Of a stretch of DNA of 64,000 nt, positions 9,735 through 21,077 are shown one piece after another. Position numbers and translations under genes: made by a program. The first letter of the stretch is position 1, and each line of letters opens with the position of its first letter. Source of the stretch: Proales similis. Lineage: Eukaryota; Rotifera; Eurotatoria; Ploima; Proalidae. Under the pieces are notes generated by a model. It had not been told where the DNA came from. It searched no databases and worked only from the letters and a program-made list of their open reading frames with translations. Location: positions 1,116,001 to 1,180,000 of the forward strand of contig JAGVRJ010000006.1 of the NCBI GenBank assembly GCA_019059635.1, written 5' to 3'.

Positions 9735-10387
9735 TTTTCGTCAGCTAGAACAGACTAAAAAGCTAGAACAACTGAAAATAGAAGAACTAGTGGTAAAGAT
9801 GAGCAATTCAAATAAAGAGTAAACACGTAAGCAGCGTGGGAATGTGTCAGACTCTTTCTTGGTTGTAAACTCGAGGAAAAAAGTAGCGCCCCAACCGATC
9901 TGATAAGTGAAATTCAGCGAAATTTAAGTTTTATTAAGCTTCACAATATTGATAAAATAATTTTTGTTGATGATGTTGACGTTGATGTTAGTGGTGGTGG
10001 TGGTTGTGGTGGAGCTAGTTGCGGCTTTTCTTTATACACAAAGCTGATATATACGGTAATAAAATTGAAGCGAGCAAGGTAAACCGGACCTTAACAGCAG
10101 TCGAAAACCGACAGCAAGCTATTGAATACAAAGAAATAAAACAAAAAAAGTTTTATGAAGAAATAAAAGAAAATTCATGTGATGGTGGTGGTGATAAGAC
10201 GAAAAGAAAATCAAACAGTTTTTGTGTTGGTCTGTTGCTAGCTATCTCAAGATAGATCGCCGTAGAATCAGCAAGTCGGTGTTGTACAGTGCGATGAATA
10301 GTTTGGTTTACGAACAGCTCGAGCGATGTGCCATTTTCCCATCCCAAAATAGGTTGCAGCGAGTGCAAAGTAAAAGGCAGAGTTGGC
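9735..10387. other. Intergenic: WD40 upstream and CREBRF 3' UTR
   Basis: No gene seen. It includes a GT/GAT-rich low-complexity tract at about 9963-10013. The CREBRF mRNA should end here (minus strand). Confidence 0.5.
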
Positions 10388-13311
10388 TCAGGGAGTGTTA
10401 ACCGCGTCCATTGGCTCGTCAGGTGCCAATGGGCTCGGATCGAACAGGCCAGCGCTCTTTGAATTTCTGGCTTTCTCTCTTTCGACTTCGACTAGAAGCG
10501 CATATACAAAGCCGTCGGTGTTTTGTGCCACTTTGGCTTCTATTTCGGCAAACTGGTTGAAAACACTGGCAGAGAAAGCTAGATCAGAGACTCTTACTCA
10601 GATTCTGTCCTATGCTCTCGTCGAACATTTGAACCATGGTCTTGTCATTTGGCAATTTACTCGGCTCGACTAGTCGAGTGCGAATCAGACTACGTGCCAA
10701 GCTGATGCAATCGAGCAGTTGTTCTGTTTTCGCATTTTGTTTAGTCCAAACGTTAATGAAGAGGTGTTGGACTCAAGCTACTTACTGTGTTCGTCGTTCA
10801 AGCCGGACAGTTTTATTTTATTCGCCTCGTGCTGTGCTTTTTTCTTTAAACGGCAGGCACGACTCGCAATCTTGTTTTTTTCGCGCTTCAAATTGGCAGC
10901 CAGTGGGTTTGAGTCGTCGCCTAGAATAGACCGATTATAAATGTTGACTTAGGTTGATGATGAGTGGGCTTCTGTCAGCCGGGACTGGCTATCTCACCTA
11001 GAGACTGCTGCTGATACAAGTTCATTTCGTAGGACTTTTGAATAAAATCTTTGATTTGCACGCCCAGGCTGTAGAGCTTTTCAATGTTTGGTGTAACGTC
11101 GTTGCCATCGCCTTTTCGAAGCTTGTTGGGCAAATGGCCTTGATTGGCACTCATTGTTTGAAGTTGGAAGACCGGATCGTAAAATTCTCGTTGTAAATGC
11201 GGATCTTTGTTTCGTAGAGTGAGAACTTTTTTCGTCTTGGGCCCTTTGGATTGAACATTGTACTGCCAGAAATAAGAGTCTTTGCCCTTGTTTGACATCA
11301 TAAGCTCAAGCAGACTCTCTGAATTGACCAACGAGCTAGACGCGGACAAACTCTTGTCCGCTCTTCGTGAAGCGCGCTTTCCTCCATTCTCCGAGTCTGA
11401 GTCACCTATTTTCGATTTGAAATCATCGTCGTCGTCGTCGCCGCTCAAATCGAAATCTTCGTCGTCCGAGTCGTCATCCGGGCCCGTGTTGCGACGAATT
11501 CGCCGCTTGGAGCCAACACTCGATGAAATCTGTCTGTCTTGTCGGAGCCGTTTCATTTTTATATCAATGGGCTGATTATTGGCTTGAATTGGCTGTACAG
11601 CGGTCGCCGAGCGAGTCAAATTGTTAGCAAAACTGCTGGTCGGAGGCAGACTGCACGAGAGACTGCTTTCTGTCTTGCTGAAAGGCGTGAACTGAAACTC
11701 GGCGAACGGATTCTGAACGGCAGAGCTGTGCTTGGGACTCTGGCCCGAGCGTACTCCTCCCAAGTGATTGGTGCGGGGAAATTTTCTTGAATTAAACTGA
11801 GGCCTGGACAGCGCCGAGCCAAGCGAGCCAACGAATAAATTGTCACTGTTAAGCAGCTCGTCATCAATCTCGTCCTCATCGTCGTCGTCTTCGTCATCGT
11901 CGTCTTCTTCGTCGTCAAAGTCATCATCGTCTAGCTCGTCTTCAAATTCGACTGCCTCTTGCTTAATTCCAAGCTTGCTCGGATCCATGGCTGCTAGCTT
12001 GAGGTCATTGACCAGCGAGTTAATCTCAAACTGCGAGTCCATGTCCTTGTATCCGTCCATGTTGCCTTCGAATTCGAGCATCACATTGCCAAAGTCGCCC
12101 ACCTCTTGACTGAATTCGCCTACGTTGCTGACCTCGGCTTGCGGAGATGTCAGCTGTGACGTTGGATAGACTTCATCCATTGAGTCGACAATAATCGAAA
12201 AGCCAAAGTTGGCCGGCAAACTGCTCGATAGCATCATGCTGTTCGAATGGTGCTGATGATTGTTGCTGTTGTTGCTATTGGCAAACTCGCTTGTTCCGTA
12301 GTTGACAAACTGAGATGGATTCATTTTTTCCAGCGCATTTTCTTCAAAATTCTTATCGGTTTGATTGAGAACGAACGAAGTAAGAACGGGATCGGCACTC
12401 AGCTGATTTTCATCAATCGGCTCATGCTTCGGGCTAAAAGTGGGAAGCATGTACGAACGAGTGGGCAATGAATAGGCAAGTCCGTCAGTGTTGGGAGAGC
12501 GTTGCGATTGAAATTGGATCGACTGTTGTTGTTGTTGTTGTCGTTGGAATTGTTGCTGTTGCTGCTGAGCAAGTTGACGCTGCTTGAGCAGACTGCGAAT
12601 TGTGTTGTTTGAGTTTTGCGGAACAAAAGATTTGTTTCTGTCTTGAGTCCTTTGGTTAACGGCGTCGTCAATGTACTTTGTCTGGCTGAGGCCGGCGTTG
12701 TTGTTAAGGTCGATTGAAGGCGAATAAAGTAATTCAGAATCGCTGGGCAGCATGAACATGGGGTTAACAGTCGTCTCATCCGCGCCGAATGGCAGCCCTT
12801 CGCTTGAAATAGTCGGATTCACTTGCTGGCTGGGCTGCTGAAGCATACTGGCGTCTGAGATGGTCGTGTTGCCCAGCAATGACTCGAGATCGACCTGGAG
12901 AGTCATTTCGTCCGGATTCTGTCTGCTGCTCTCCAGCTGAACTGGAGCCGGGTAGATGGGCACAAACGAGCGAGAGGTCGCTTGAGCTTGAACACTTGTC
13001 GGTGAAAGCGAATATGATGCGAACGATGAAGGCGATAACGAACTGTGACCGATGCCTGGATCTCCTTTGTCATATCAATTGTTCAGCTGAGAATTTAGAA
13101 TTGAATTATGAATATCCAGGACCAACCTGACTCCAGCTGACTTGACTCATCCTGCTGCGTGCTACGAAGCTGCCAAGCGCCGATTGGTATCGGATTGCTC
13201 TTTTGAATTAAATGAGGTTAGTGCAAGTTTTCACGGCTTCTGCAGGCAATTTGCTTTAAAACTCACCATTTGCCGCAGTTCGCTCGCATTGTTCAACGAC
13301 GACTTGGTCAT
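10388..13311 (-). CDS. CREBRF: CREBRF/REPTOR-family bZIP transcription factor
   Basis: Model, high to low: 13311-13267, 13151-13127, 13055-10998, 10920-10786, 10723-10661, 10578-10388, giving 838 aa in frame. The large exon holds glutamine-rich tracts, a long Asp/Glu run (about 11865-11950) and the family block [17 protein letters not shown] followed by [18 protein letters not shown]. The next exon encodes the atypical basic region [20 protein letters not shown] and [11 protein letters not shown], closely matching vertebrate CREBRF. In flies REPTOR acts downstream of TORC1 in starvation and growth transcription; this orthologue should be a nuclear activator needing a bZIP partner. The last intron (10579-10660, 82 nt) is chosen for frame; a stronger-looking donor at 10597 does not restore frame. 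The first two small exons are inferred from phase and are less certain. It shares a 1.9 kb upstream region with WDR47. Confidence 0.85.
11865..11950 (-). repeat. Acidic Asp/Glu low-complexity run within CREBRF
   Basis: On the plus strand this reads as GTC/TCG/ATC repeats and encodes almost only Asp and Glu on the minus strand. It is an acidic activation-type tract and a microsatellite-prone site. Confidence 0.7.
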
Positions 13312-15181
13312 TGCCTGCTGCTGCTACTCCTGCTCTGCTTCTGCACTTGAACAATCTTCTTGTGGTTGTTGATGCTGTTGAATTTCGCTTTGAAGAGTCT
13401 AAATTTAGAGAGAACGAAAGCAGTTGAGAGTTTGTCAATGTCGATAAGCGATGCATAATGAACCAGCACATCTGTGCCTCGCCGAATGTTGAAACTGCGA
13501 GCGAATGGCGGCCAAACTCAACGACTTATTACGATATTTTTAATAATAAATGCAAAATTCTCTCTCTCTCTCCCTCCTCTCTTTCCTTCTCCTCTCTGTT
13601 CCTCTATAGAAGCCGAGAACGCTGCTCAGGCTTTGTTCACGAGCATAATTCACTTGCATCAGAGCTTTAGACACGCAGCCGCTTGCTTCGCCTTGAGAAC
13701 GCCATCCGGCTATGCATTTCAACTTCATGTCAATTTTTCTTTTTCACGCTCCGAATGTAGCCGACAAACTAGAGAGCTAATATATTGCCGATTGTCGAAA
13801 TGTCCTGAAAAAAAAAAAGAAATGGAAACTTGCGAGTGAAAATACCGCCTAATCGCGGACAGTCGGGTCGAGTGCGCCAACTGTACGGCAATAGGCTGTG
13901 CTCAGTGGATTGAGTTCTCGCTACTGCTGCTGCTGCTGCTGATGGCTGCCTGGCGAATTTGCTCGCGCACAAAATTATAATAATAAATTAAACGGCCTGA
14001 GCGCAGTTTGGAGTGAGAGTCAACTATTGGCCTCTGTGGATCGGTAGTTTGGACAGCGATCGAAGGCTAATTTCATAGTCAAGTGACCCTCGGCGCCGCC
14101 TTCCACAATTTTTAAAACGCGCCCCTCGTATACAAACCCGGCGGATCGTGCACTCGCTCTGTTCGTCTCTGCCTTTTCTTCGCTCTTTCTCTCTCTCTTT
14201 GTCATTTCTATTAATGTTTCATTCTGAGCGCTTATCCTGCAGTTATTCGAACGAAACGGATGCAAATTATAAACAAAATAATCTGATTTCCGCCAGCAAA
14301 TAGAACAATATGGCAAGCTGGCAAGAAGCAAGCATAACGAGCAAACACAAAGAGATTGCTGGGCGTAATTCTGCTGACTCACCAGAACCACCGCTTGCCT
14401 GATCAATACTGTTTCGAAATCTTTTTATTATGCATTGTGATGAGATCGCGCTCGTGTTCTAGTTTGTTTGTTGCATGCCCTCCCGTTTCACAAACTTGAG
14501 TACAACTCTATCGAATTGAGTACTCGTGGCCGATTTGAATTTTTCAAACAACAAACTAGCCGAGTCGACAACCGGATGATTGTGTGTTCACTTGGACTCG
14601 GTCGTTACAAAGAGATGATACTCTCCTAATTGGTAGAGCCGGCTTCATTATGAGCAAACTGGGACTTGTCTAACTCGATTTCTTGTTTATCGTTCACTTA
14701 AGAAATAAGCAACAAAATGGCTTCGGCAAGAAATCTGATCGAAACCGCCGCGTCTATGGGCATGAATCGGGCTTGAACTTGAAGAAATTGAAGAACTCAC
14801 TAATAGCCTGGGCAGTGAGCTCGTTTGGCTTCTAAATTGGACTCGAGAGGGTTTAAAAAGATTTTCCAAGAGGCTCAGGGCGTGAAATGAACCACCGCTC
14901 GTATTAATTTGACGAGCATGACCGCGAGCTGTTTGTTTAGGACATTCTGTTATGTTAGTTGTGCGTAGCTGATACGTTCGCGCTCGAACGCTTTGAGTGG
15001 AGGATCGCTGACGGGCATTAAATGTTTGTGGAGTAGAGAAGGTCAGCGCGAACTCACCTTCCCCCCACTCGTGACGCTCTTATGCGCGCAAGCCAACTTG
15101 CTCATTTAGACTTGATTTACTTGAATCGACTGTCGACAGCCTGCTATTGAGCGGTCATTTTACCGGTACCAGTTGTCCAAC
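13312..15181. promoter_or_regulatory. 1.9 kb divergent upstream region of CREBRF and WDR47
   Basis: One of the longest gene-free stretches in this compact window, between two divergent genes, and so likely to carry promoters, 5' UTR exons and enhancers of both. It contains a CT-rich tract at 13559-13600 and a CTG run near 13925-13940. Several open frames exist but none shows domains or codon character. Confidence 0.45.
13559..13600. repeat. CT-rich microsatellite
   Basis: (TC)n grading into TCCC-rich pyrimidine sequence. Confidence 0.7.
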
Positions 15182-17873
15182 ATGGAGATGAACGGAAGCG
15201 GAGAGAGCGGCTCGACTCCTCTAAAAATTGCCGTCAACGTCAATGAACGAGATATAATCAAGTTGATAGTCGAGTTCCTGTCCAATCGTGATTTGAACAT
15301 ATCGATGCTGAATCTTGAGCGCGAGACGGGCATCATAAACGGCTCCTACTCTGACGACGTGCTCTTTCTTCGTCAGCTGATTCTGGACGGACAATGGGAC
15401 GATGCGCTCGACTTTGTTCAGCCCCTCAAACAGATAGAACAGTTTGACATGAAGCACTTTCAATATCTGATCATGAAATATCAATACCTGGAGCTGCTCT
15501 GTCTCAAGAGCGAAGCCAACTCGTCGGACAATCAGCTCTCTGTCGATCAGCTTGTCAATTATTTGAGCGAACTGAAGCCATTCTGCCCGAACGACGAAGA
15601 TTACAAGCGGCTGTGCTTACTACTCACCATTCCTCGTCTTCAAGACGCTGCCGAGTTCAAGAATTGGAACCCGTCCAGCGGCCGGCTTCAATGCTTCAAG
15701 CAGATTTTGCCGCTGGTCGAAAGCTTTCTTCCAAATGAGACCACAGAAGTGCCCAAAGCACAGAACGAGCGGCTTGTTCAGCTTCTCATCAAAGGCCTGC
15801 TATACGAGTCGTGTGTTGAATACTGCCAGGCTCGGGCGACCAGCACGATCGAAACTTATGACTTGACCGATCCCACAGTTCTGCTTTTGAGCACTCATTT
15901 GAGCAACACGGACGCATCGCTTTTAAGCTGGCTGCATGCGTTGCCCTACGACACATTCTCGTGTCCATTTGAAGAAAAGCCACTCAAGCTGAGCCTGAGT
16001 CGAATGGTAAAGCCGAATTTGGAGGCCGCATGGGCCGATTCCATTCTGTCCAAGCCGATAAAGCCGCAACAATTCCCCTACAACGCCGTGCCGAGCGGTC
16101 GTTCGAGGAACACCGAGCTCATGTCAAGATCATTGGCGCCTCAGTACGAGGGTCTGTCGTTTGGCCTTATTCGATCGCAGATATTCACCAGTGGCACTGA
16201 GATGAAGCTTGATCAGAGCGTAACAAGAGAACTCGAACAGCAGCAGCAGCAGTCAGCGCCGAGCAAAGACACCAACGAACTGATGAGATCGATGGGTCTG
16301 CTAAATCTCCAACTGAATACAAAGCTGAACGACATAAAAGAAGAGGAGACAGTCGAAGAGCCTGTTGAACGCAAAAGCAATCCGATGAGTGATTCGACTC
16401 TCTTCAGAGAATATCAAAAGAACAAGGCGAATCTTTTGCAGCATTTAGAAGAACGCGACCGAAAACGGGACGAGCTGCTAAGGCAGCTGCGAGCGCCAAA
16501 TGTACAAGACGCGCTCGAGCAAGTTCAGCTGAATCGATACAGATCCAACAAGCCGAGCGAAGAGAATAGACCTGAGTCGCCAGTTGCCAATTCACCGCAA
16601 GGCCTCAAGCCTTCATCGTCGGACCTGCTGCCCTCTCCGCGACAGGTCAAGTCTATTTCGCCGCGCATTCGCAGCAACGACAGTCCAATATCATCGCCTG
16701 TCAAATCGAGCAGTAGCTCGACCATAGTGACGCCCATGTCCAGCGAGCATTTGGCTGCGGTCAAATATGACTCGCTTGAGCAAATAATGCGTGCTTGCTC
16801 ATTTGTGCCGGTCTGTCAAATTGAGGACCAGCAGGCTGTCAGAGCGGTCGATGTACATCCAAGCGGAAAATATTACGTGGTCGGATCCAACTCCAAATCG
16901 CTGCGTATCTGCTCGTTTCCCGACCTGAACAACATAGCGTAAATGATTCTTCTTCTTTTTTTATTCGTTTAATGTGATTGAAAATGAAAAAAAAACCAGA
17001 CCGGACCACCATTGTCGTCCAGCAAGTGTCCTGTACAAGAAGAGCAAGCACCATTACGGCTCGATTTACTGCACCGCTTGGAATCCGGCCGGAAATCTGA
17101 TCGCGACTGGCTCCAACGACAAGACAATAAAACTAGTCAAGTTTAGGCCGGATCTAAGCGAAGAGCAGGACTCTGAAGTGGAGCTCACATTTCACAATGG
17201 CACAGTTCGCGATCTAATATTCATGCAGCAGAGTGACAACAACATTCTGATTAGCGGAGGAGCGGGCGACTGTAAACTGTTTGTGATCGACTGCCAGACT
17301 CAGCAAGCATTAAGAACGTACAGTGGCCACACCGGACACATATTCACTCTGTATACATGGCCAGGCACCAAGAACGTATTTGTGAGCGGCTCACAGGACC
17401 GGACTTGTAAATTCTGGGACCTGAGGACACCGGACGCCATTCACACGGTCATGCCTTCGACTTCACTGTCGATGCAAGGAAGTCCTGTGGCCGCAGTTGC
17501 TGTCGACCAGGCCGGAATCCTAATGGCGTGTGGTCATGAAGACGCGGCCACTTCACTCTACGACATCCGCGGCTCGCGAATTGTTCAAATCTATCGCGCT
17601 CACTCAAGCGATGTGAGGAGTGTGCGCTTCTCGGCCAACTCGTACTACCTGCTGACTGGCTCGTATGATAATCAAATCATAGTCACAGACCTCCACGGCG
17701 ACTTGTCTAAGCCGCTCTCATGGAACATGGTCGCACAACACAACGACAAAGTGATTCAAGCCCGATGGCACCCTTCGCTCATGTCATTTGTAAGCACGTC
17801 GGCCGACAGATCGTCAACCGTCTGGTCACTGCCCTCTCAATTTCTTTCGCGTGCTTCTGTTCTCACTCCGTGA
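15182..17873 (+). CDS. WDR47: WDR47 (Nemitin) microtubule-associated WD40 protein
   Basis: Two exons, 15182-16938 and 17000-17873, encode 876 aa (human about 919). The N-terminus (NVNERDIIKLIVEFLSNRDL) is the LisH motif, followed by a CTLH region (VLFLRQLILDGQWDDALDF). A charged, partly coiled linker and Ser/Pro-rich segment lead to a C-terminal propeller that starts at VRAVDVHPSGKYYVVGS and continues after the 61-bp intron with HHYGSIYCTAWNP, GHTGHIFTLY and AHSSDVRSVRF blades. WDR47 binds microtubules and acts in axonal and ciliary microtubule organisation with CAMSAP proteins. The start is the ATG at 15182; the upstream TTG at 15173 is in frame but not needed. AATAAA at 18068. Confidence 0.95.
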
Positions 17874-18278
17874 GAACTCGTCAACTCAATCAGACCCGTC
17901 TCGATTAGCTACTTTATGATGCAATACGAATCTCGAGTTGTTTTATTTATAGATATTTATATTAGACCAATATCTTGCGTGCGTTCTCTCCCTCCCTCCC
18001 TCCCTCTTCTTCTTCTTATTGTCTCACGTACTTTTCCACTTTCTAATAAGATTTTTTACTGATAAAAAATAAAGCCAAATATTGACTCTGCTAAATTAAA
18101 GCTGAAATAGAAACAACTGCTGGTCGAAACAGATTCGCCAATAACACGCGCCCACAGACTATTCTGTAAATTCACGCCAGAAAAAGAACATGTCACGTTC
18201 AAGGGCTTGGTTCATTTCATAGAACTAACTGATTGCCCAACAACCAAAATTCTGAAGGAACTTTGGAGAAAAGAAACG
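17874..18278. other. WDR47 3' UTR and LRR gene upstream region
   Basis: Contains a CCCT microsatellite (about 17985-18008) and the poly(A) signal AATAAA at 18068-18073. The frame of the next gene is open back to a TTG at 18207, but its ATG is at 18279. Confidence 0.6.
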
Positions 18279-20505
18279 ATGAAAACTATCAGACATTTGA
18301 TTGGCATCCTGTTCGCATTAAGCCTGACAGTGGGACTGGACGACGACTCGGACAATCTGTGGCTATTCTTCCTGGGCGAGGAAGAAGTTATCTACAACGA
18401 CTTGCAAGAGTCGGAAATAATCGGAATTGAGGTGATGTTCGAGAGCCTTCGAGTTTTAGAATTCGAAAACACTAGCCTGAGCACATTCACTCCGATTTGT
18501 CAGCTGGTCAATCTTGAGCAACTGAAGATCGCTCGCAGCTTGTTAAAAAGTGTGGATTGCCTACGAAAGTTGAAAAAACTTCAGCAGCTGAATATTGAGC
18601 GCAATCGAATCAGACTTTTGCGCGGTCTTGAAAGCCTTCTAAATCTCAAGACTCTTCGGGCCAGTTTTAATCAAATACGGCAAGTTTCCAGAATCCAAGA
18701 GAGGATGGCTCTGGAAGAGCTTTACATTGATAACAATCGACTCAGTTCCGTAGTTGTCTATTCAGCTCTAAGCGAACTGAAGGTATTAAATTTGGACAAT
18801 AATGACATTCGATGGCTGCAGTTCGAGACCAATTTGACCAAATTGGAAACCGTTTCGGTCAATAGAAATCATCTCAACTCAATAGCTGGCCTCGATCATT
18901 TGATATCTTTGAGAGAATTAAGCGTCGATGACAATGGATTTAGCGATCTGCAGTCAATTTGCCAGAATGTTCACCTCGAGGTATTGGGTATTGCTCGAAA
19001 CGGACTAAAAGATATTGAGTGTGTTCAGCGGATGAGAAATTTGAAACGAGCCGACTTTTCCTCAAACGAATTGCACAGACTTGATTCAATGCTGCCAAGC
19101 GCCATTGAACATTTGAACATGAGCAGGAACTATTTGCAAAGAGCGCATTTCATTGGCCATCTCATACGCCTAAAAACACTCAACCTGGACAATAATCAAA
19201 TCAACAATATTGATTCGATCGGTCAGCTAAGCGGCTTGACATCAGTCAGTCTGCGCAATAATAAACTCAAGTCGTTGTTTCACACTAGCAACTTGTCCAA
19301 TTTAATTAATCTCGCATTGAGCGAAAATCTTATCGAGCGAATTGACCATGAACTGAATATGCCGTCGTTAGAAAACCTTGACTTGTCCTTTAATCGACTT
19401 GAGAGGGTTCCAAAGTTTCAGAATGCCAAAGCTCTCGTGAATTTGAATCTGGACAACAATCGAATCAAAATAGTAGAGGCTGCAAGTAAACTTGATTCGC
19501 TTGAAAGCTTAAAATTGATATCGAATCCGATTGAAAGCTTGGCCAATCTAGATGGATTAAGATCAATTGATTTTCTGGACATAAGCAATTCAGAACTAAA
19601 TGAGCAGACTGTGGGCAAACTAGCGCAGTTGAGCTCTCTGAAAGTAATCAAAATGAACTCAAACAACTTTGCATCAGTCGATATTCTCCAAAATTTGACC
19701 TCAATTCAAGTAGTTGCCGCCGGCCATAACAAAATAAGAAACATAGAGTTCACTTGCAATTATAAAGTCCCATCATTTCAAATCTTATATTTCCCGTCCA
19801 ATTTAATTGAAAGTGTTCCGGATTGCTTCGAAAGATTTCAGTTTCTCATCATTTTGGATCTAAGCCAGAACCGTATTCGGCATTTCAATATTCCGTTGAC
19901 CAGTCCGCGTCTGTCACTTGTACAACTAGGTGGCAATCAAATTGCGGATTTTTCTCCTCTCCGTCAGCTGATTCTTTCGCCGTTTCTTTTAAACATATCA
20001 AACAATCTGGCCAGAGGCGATTTAAGCTTTTTGAGCAAGATGAACCAACTGATCGTATTAGACGTGAGCCATAATAACCTGAGCTCATTGAACGGGGTCG
20101 AAAACTTGAGAAAATTGAAGCGATTTGTTCTAAACTCCAACCAAATCGATGATCTGTCTCCACTAAATGGACTCAACCTATTACTTAGCTTGTATGCATT
20201 CAACAATCCAATCGAGCATCTTATGAAATTTAACTCTAAAAGCAATATTGTATCAATTGGCCTGGAGTGGAATGAGCAGAGAGCAAACGAGACGATCGAA
20301 AGCCTTCCGTCGCTTAGTTCTCGTTTCTCAAAGAGATTTTTCAACATCGACTTTTACAGGTCAGTTATGGTCACAGTGGCGAATATTCCCAAGCCCCGGT
20401 GTGCGACAGTTATTAATTTTTTTGACGTATGGAATTCTATTCAACCTTGGCGATAGCCGGCAGGTGGACTACTTTCTGGAAAATTGCAAAGCCTTAGACT
20501 TTTAG
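18279..20505 (+). CDS. Secreted leucine-rich repeat protein, frameshifted near the C-terminus
   Basis: The ATG at 18279 gives a signal peptide (MKTIRHLIGILFALSLTVG) and an acidic start (DDDSDNLW). About 25 SDS22-like repeats of 21-24 residues follow, such as LKVLNLDNNDIRWLQF. The open frame ends at 20456, but its last 20 or so residues do not match the paralogue at 7-1818. In the +1 frame from a CCCC run at 20394-20397 the sequence reads RQLLIFLTYGILFNLGD and VDYFLENCKALDF, which aligns well with the end of the paralogue (IEFLKNGIFFSILD, HYLEICKHLEFD) and stops at 20505. One extra C therefore separates the halves: an assembly error or a recent mutation. Cysteine pairs about 20 residues apart sit on adjacent rungs, fitting an extracellular protein. 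No membrane anchor. AATAAA at 20553. Confidence 0.85.
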
Positions 20506-21077
20506 TAACTGACCGACCGCAGAGTCAATTGTATTTCCGAATAAGTTTATTAAATAAAGAAAGTTGTTTAAAAAAGAAGAAAAAGGTTCGCACTCAGATT
20601 ATAAACGTATTTCAATCAACCAATTTCGTGCCAAGTCAGTAAAGAGGAAATAATTCGCCATGCTAAAATTCAACTTTACATAAGCAGAGCAACAGAGCCA
20701 GAGGTGTGAGCCCCTTGGCAATTGAACAAGTCTAAATGTGTGATCTGGATTCAAAGATAAAAGACTCATAGATGAGGGGCTGCTTATTGAGAATGTTTTG
20801 GCTTTGGCCAATTTGGCTGAGTTTTTGTTTTTTTTTTTCTCTCATAATTGGCTCTAGCGTTCAAAGTGAGCGGTTGATATCTTTAGAATGGCCAAACGAG
20901 CATAATAGCTATAAGAATAATGAAAAATAATGAAAGAAAGTGTAGAAAATAGGAAATGGGACAAAAAGAGCCAAGTATGAAATCAAGAATGAATGAAAAG
21001 GCTTATGAACGAGTCACGTGCCAAAGTGATTAGAGTTAGAAGAGCGACAATACTGGATCGATCGAAAATAATCAAGC
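20506..21077. other. Intergenic between convergent LRR and phosphatase genes
   Basis: Holds the LRR poly(A) signal at 20553-20558. The open frame at 20599-20811 (minus) looks non-coding. Confidence 0.5.

Noticed and set aside
10566-10597. 32-nt last intron in CREBRF
   Set aside because: Splicing there puts the conserved C-terminal exon out of frame; the 82-nt alternative keeps it.
11840-12109. Serine-rich plus-strand open frame
   Set aside because: Antisense shadow of the Asp/Glu repeat of CREBRF.
13142-14869. Several 60-128 codon frames on both strands upstream of CREBRF and WDR47
   Set aside because: No domains, low-complexity composition, no splice continuity with either gene; part of the minus-strand one (13256-13471) overlaps the inferred first CREBRF exon in another frame.
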